Positions 61,326-64,000 of a DNA stretch of 64,000 bases are shown here, piece by piece. The position numbers were made by a program, and so were the translations under genes. Under the pieces are notes generated by a model, which saw nothing but the letters and a program-made list of their open reading frames with translations, did no database searches and was not told the origin of the DNA. Source of the stretch: Ceriagrion tenellum (taxonomy: Eukaryota > Arthropoda > Insecta > Odonata > Coenagrionidae); assembly GCA_963169105.1 (NCBI GenBank), contig OY720639.1:52309848-52373847 (forward strand). Reading direction: 5' to 3'. The stretch's first letter is position 1. Each line of letters opens with the position of its first letter.

Positions 61326-62459
61326 AAAAGGGCAACAAAATTCAATGAATTTGACCTTACTTTAACAAAGATACCATTATTTGAATGATAACAAATATTC
61401 ACTGATAATATGATGATATGTATTAGCAACATGAGGAAGTTTTAACGCTCACATTGCGTCAGAAATCGAGTCTAATGCAAACGGTGATTAGCTCGTATGT
61501 TTCATCCAATATTTTTAAAAATAAATCCTCACTGTCATACATTTTTCAGATAGAAAATAGTCTTCGATGATTACGGAGTTGGCGATAAATTCAATTATAA
61601 AACTCAGTTTTTACGATAATAATTTACATTCATGCTTCTTTAAACTCCTTAAATTTTACAATGAAATCCAAAAAGGAACTTGCTATGAATAAAGAATTAT
61701 TTCGTCACACTAAATTAAGTATAACAACCAGCATGATTCTATTTTCCCACTTCATGGGACCACCTTATACATCTCCTCTATAGTTTCCTACATTTATTTT
61801 TTCAGCCACCGACTTTTGTAACCAACCCCTTTCAATGAACGACACATGCAAAAACAAATGTTTCTGGGAGGGCTTGACGGAGAGTTCGTAAAAACAGTTT
61901 AATCATTTCTCGGTATACCATACTCCACAGTTGAATAAGTAAACTTACCCCAGAGAATAGGAAACAACTACCGGAAAAATAAATGGTTCCCGCAGATCTT
62001 CCAGCAAAGAGCATGGACATCGCTCATTTATCATTTTTCCGAAGCGATTATGTCTCTAAACCTAAGTTGTTGGAGGATATATTTGTTTTATTCTGATCTT
62101 TATTTATTGCAGGGTTTCTCGTTTCTTTCTTCAAAACTCTTCGTTTTATTTTCATGAGAAATTTATGCTTAATTTTTAGATTTTTTTGTTAACATAAGAT
62201 TGTCAAATATATTGTGTTCTAGTAAACAGTGTGAAACTTCATGTGCACTTCCTAATATTACTGGATTTAAGTTTATTTCCTAGTCCTCAAATTATCTTCT
62301 AACAACGTTTACCATTCACCACTAAAACTAGGATTATTAATTTTCTTTGCTTCAAGTGTGCTGATTTCTTGTCTCAAACACCCACCGACACTAAAGACGA
62401 ATGTTTTAGCATAGGATGGACGAGAGTGTCGCAGAAAAGGTAATCATTTCTCGGTATCC
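61326..62459. other. AT-rich non-coding DNA, no gene seen
   Basis: Nothing recognisable; short open frames only. Confidence 0.6.
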
Positions 62460-63060
62460 CGTCACTTATTTTTGAGGAGAAGAAAGATAAAAGCGTGCGT
62501 CTCAATACGGAAAAAACAAAAAAGCAGCAGGAAGGACAAAGATGTACCACGGAAAAAATCTACCAACAAACATTCAGCAAGCAGGAAGGGAGTGAGAATA
62601 TGCGAGAAGCAAGAAAGGTTGGGAAAGAGAATGAGTTATCCCTCGCCTGGCCAAAAAATATAAAAAGTTGGACGAATAATTTACGGTGAAAGGATAATGG
62701 ATGTAATCCTCGCAAACCCCGCATCGCCAACATCCTACTTCTTACGGCTCAATCGCAGCCAAGGTGTGAAAATTCACTCCACCGCGGAGACACGAGGTTG
62801 CTTGCTTACTGCGAGGGAGAAGAAAAGAGAAGGTGCGGAGTGGGGAAGACAATGCCTTTAGGGCAGAGCCTTCTCAGTATGAAAGGGATGGTCCGGGAGG
62901 AAGAAGGGAATGGAAACAGAAGCCATGGCTTAGACGGGGGAGGGTTGGAGAACAGAGAGAGAGAGAGACAAGTGGTATTTATATCTTCCCTGCTCCTCCT
63001 ATTCACGAAAAATATGCACGCATACACTATAAGAAACTGCAGAATGCTTGGATGAGTCGT
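62460..63060 (+). repeat. Purine-rich stretch with a GA microsatellite
   Basis: The + strand is dominated by A and G, including an uninterrupted GA run at about 62954-62969. The overlapping open frames in it are Lys/Arg/Glu/Gly-rich and are composition artefacts. Together with the G-rich block that follows it may mark a regulatory region. Confidence 0.55.
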
Positions 63061-63400
63061 ACAGTTGGTGGAGGGAAGACTGGAGTGGGGAGCTCATGGG
63101 AGATATGGAGGGGGAGGGATGGAGGAACGACTATAGTAGTTTGAGGGAGGGTGTCGCACTGAGGAAGCGTCGGAGCGTGGCTCTGTCAAGTGGTGCGGGG
63201 AGGGGGGGTGGCGTGGGCGAACGGGTGTATTATGGGGGGCCGAGGAGGGTAGTGCGACTGAGGGCGATGGTTGGGGGGGACGGGACGTGGAGTTTCTATT
63301 GGGAAGCGTGCGGCGCCCTGCTTGCGATACAGTCGATATCGATTTGCGATTCGCCGGTCTATTCGGAAGAGCATCGCGGTGCATCCTAGAGATGTGCCTT
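63061..63400. promoter_or_regulatory. G-rich, CpG-containing block; possible regulatory region
   Basis: A G-rich + strand with many CpG dinucleotides (GTCGGAGCG, GGCGTGGGCGAACGGG, GTGCGGCGCCC). Open frames run on both strands (113 codons on +, 96 on -) but are Gly/Arg- or Pro/Ser-rich with no domain. A run of four G-tracts at 63197-63225 could form a G-quadruplex. It is the second CpG-rich island after 43.6-44.1 kb; promoter or 5' exon function is only inferred from composition. Confidence 0.35.
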
Positions 63401-64000
63401 TGAAACGGTTACTGATGGCAGTCGATAATAACCCTATTACGAATTTTATTTTTCTCAACGATTACTTTTGAAGGTGGAATAACCTATTGTGCGGCCGCGA
63501 CGAAAGTCATGTGCAGCAGCGGTGCTCACTGGGCAAAGCCATACGCACACGTTACTGTGTTTTTTGCTTCGTGTTTCCTGTCGTGCCACGCTAGGTTACA
63601 AAACTATTACGGGATACTTAGCATATACACAATGAAGCATTGCTTTACTGTCTTCAATAGTTAATGACAAAAGCCAACCGAAATCCGATGGGAGCAAATA
63701 TCGTATCAAAAGCAGCATGCATGGTCTAAACAACGTGACATCAATCCACTTTTCTCATTAAGCCAAGCTCCGCAGGGAACAAGGAGAAAGATCGCCATTT
63801 CCATATCGAAAATTAAAAAAAGGGTTTCCGTTAAAATGGCACGCAATGCCCCACACAAAAAAAAACAAGGAAAAACATTGTGTGAGGCCGCGTCGAAGGT
63901 AATATACCTAGAGCTGTCCAATGTCAATCTTATTGCAAACTGATGTTTTGAAAATACTAAAATAATAATAGTAAAAATAGAAATTTAAACACAAACTTAT
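63401..64000. other. Non-coding DNA to the window end
   Basis: AT-rich to mixed sequence with no recognised gene or repeat. Confidence 0.6.

Noticed and set aside
1..64000. CRISPR arrays, operons and bacterial-type genes
   Set aside because: No regularly spaced repeats or compact coding; the window is clearly eukaryotic in character.

Overview
This window looks like non-coding DNA from an animal nuclear genome, probably an arthropod (likely an insect), though the sequence does not fix the species. The evidence is an AT-rich background, no open frame with the composition of a conserved host gene, and decayed animal-type transposable elements: a CR1/L2-group and an RTE-group non-LTR retrotransposon, a hAT-type MITE, and several fragments of the hammerhead-ribozyme class typical of Penelope-like elements. 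A 200-base run of N marks an assembly gap. I could not support any complete host protein-coding gene; most of the window is best read as intergenic or intronic.

Layout: 0-10 kb holds a hAT-like MITE with a near-perfect 8-bp target duplication (3455-3698), a spacer-free 100-bp palindrome (8442-8541), and AT-rich DNA with some GC-richer pyrimidine patches. 10-16 kb holds a Penelope-like/hammerhead-type fragment near 10.2 kb, the gap (10992-11191), and the best-supported unusual item: a 152-bp element at 14970-15121, flanked by a perfect 13-bp direct repeat, whose minus strand carries a nearly complete type-I hammerhead ribozyme. A tRNA-like box A/box B remnant lies about 40 bp after it. 19.8-21.7 kb is a 5'-truncated, frameshifted CR1/L2-type element with linker, reverse transcriptase, C-terminal region and 3' tail. 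30.4 kb has a 66-bp tandem duplication and 36.2 kb a possible small MITE with palindromic ends.

43.6-45.1 kb is the most GC- and CpG-rich stretch and the best candidate for a promoter or 5' exon of an otherwise unseen gene; GA-rich tracts follow at 47.0-47.3 kb. 51.9-52.1 kb is a 55-bp-arm inverted repeat made of two head-to-head copies of another hammerhead-type repeat. 54.3-56.4 kb is a decayed RTE-type element in which endonuclease, linker and the first reverse-transcriptase blocks can be followed across stops and frameshifts; a damaged hammerhead-like core lies about 340 bp upstream of its endonuclease. A 3' tail related to that of the 21.6-kb element lies at 56.6 kb. An 80-nt imperfect hairpin sits at 61.25 kb, and the right end is G/GA-rich with a possible G-quadruplex.

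No metabolic or operon-like cooperation is visible. The connecting theme is the recurrence of hammerhead-like self-cleaving RNA motifs in four separate repeats, one of them with an almost intact core.
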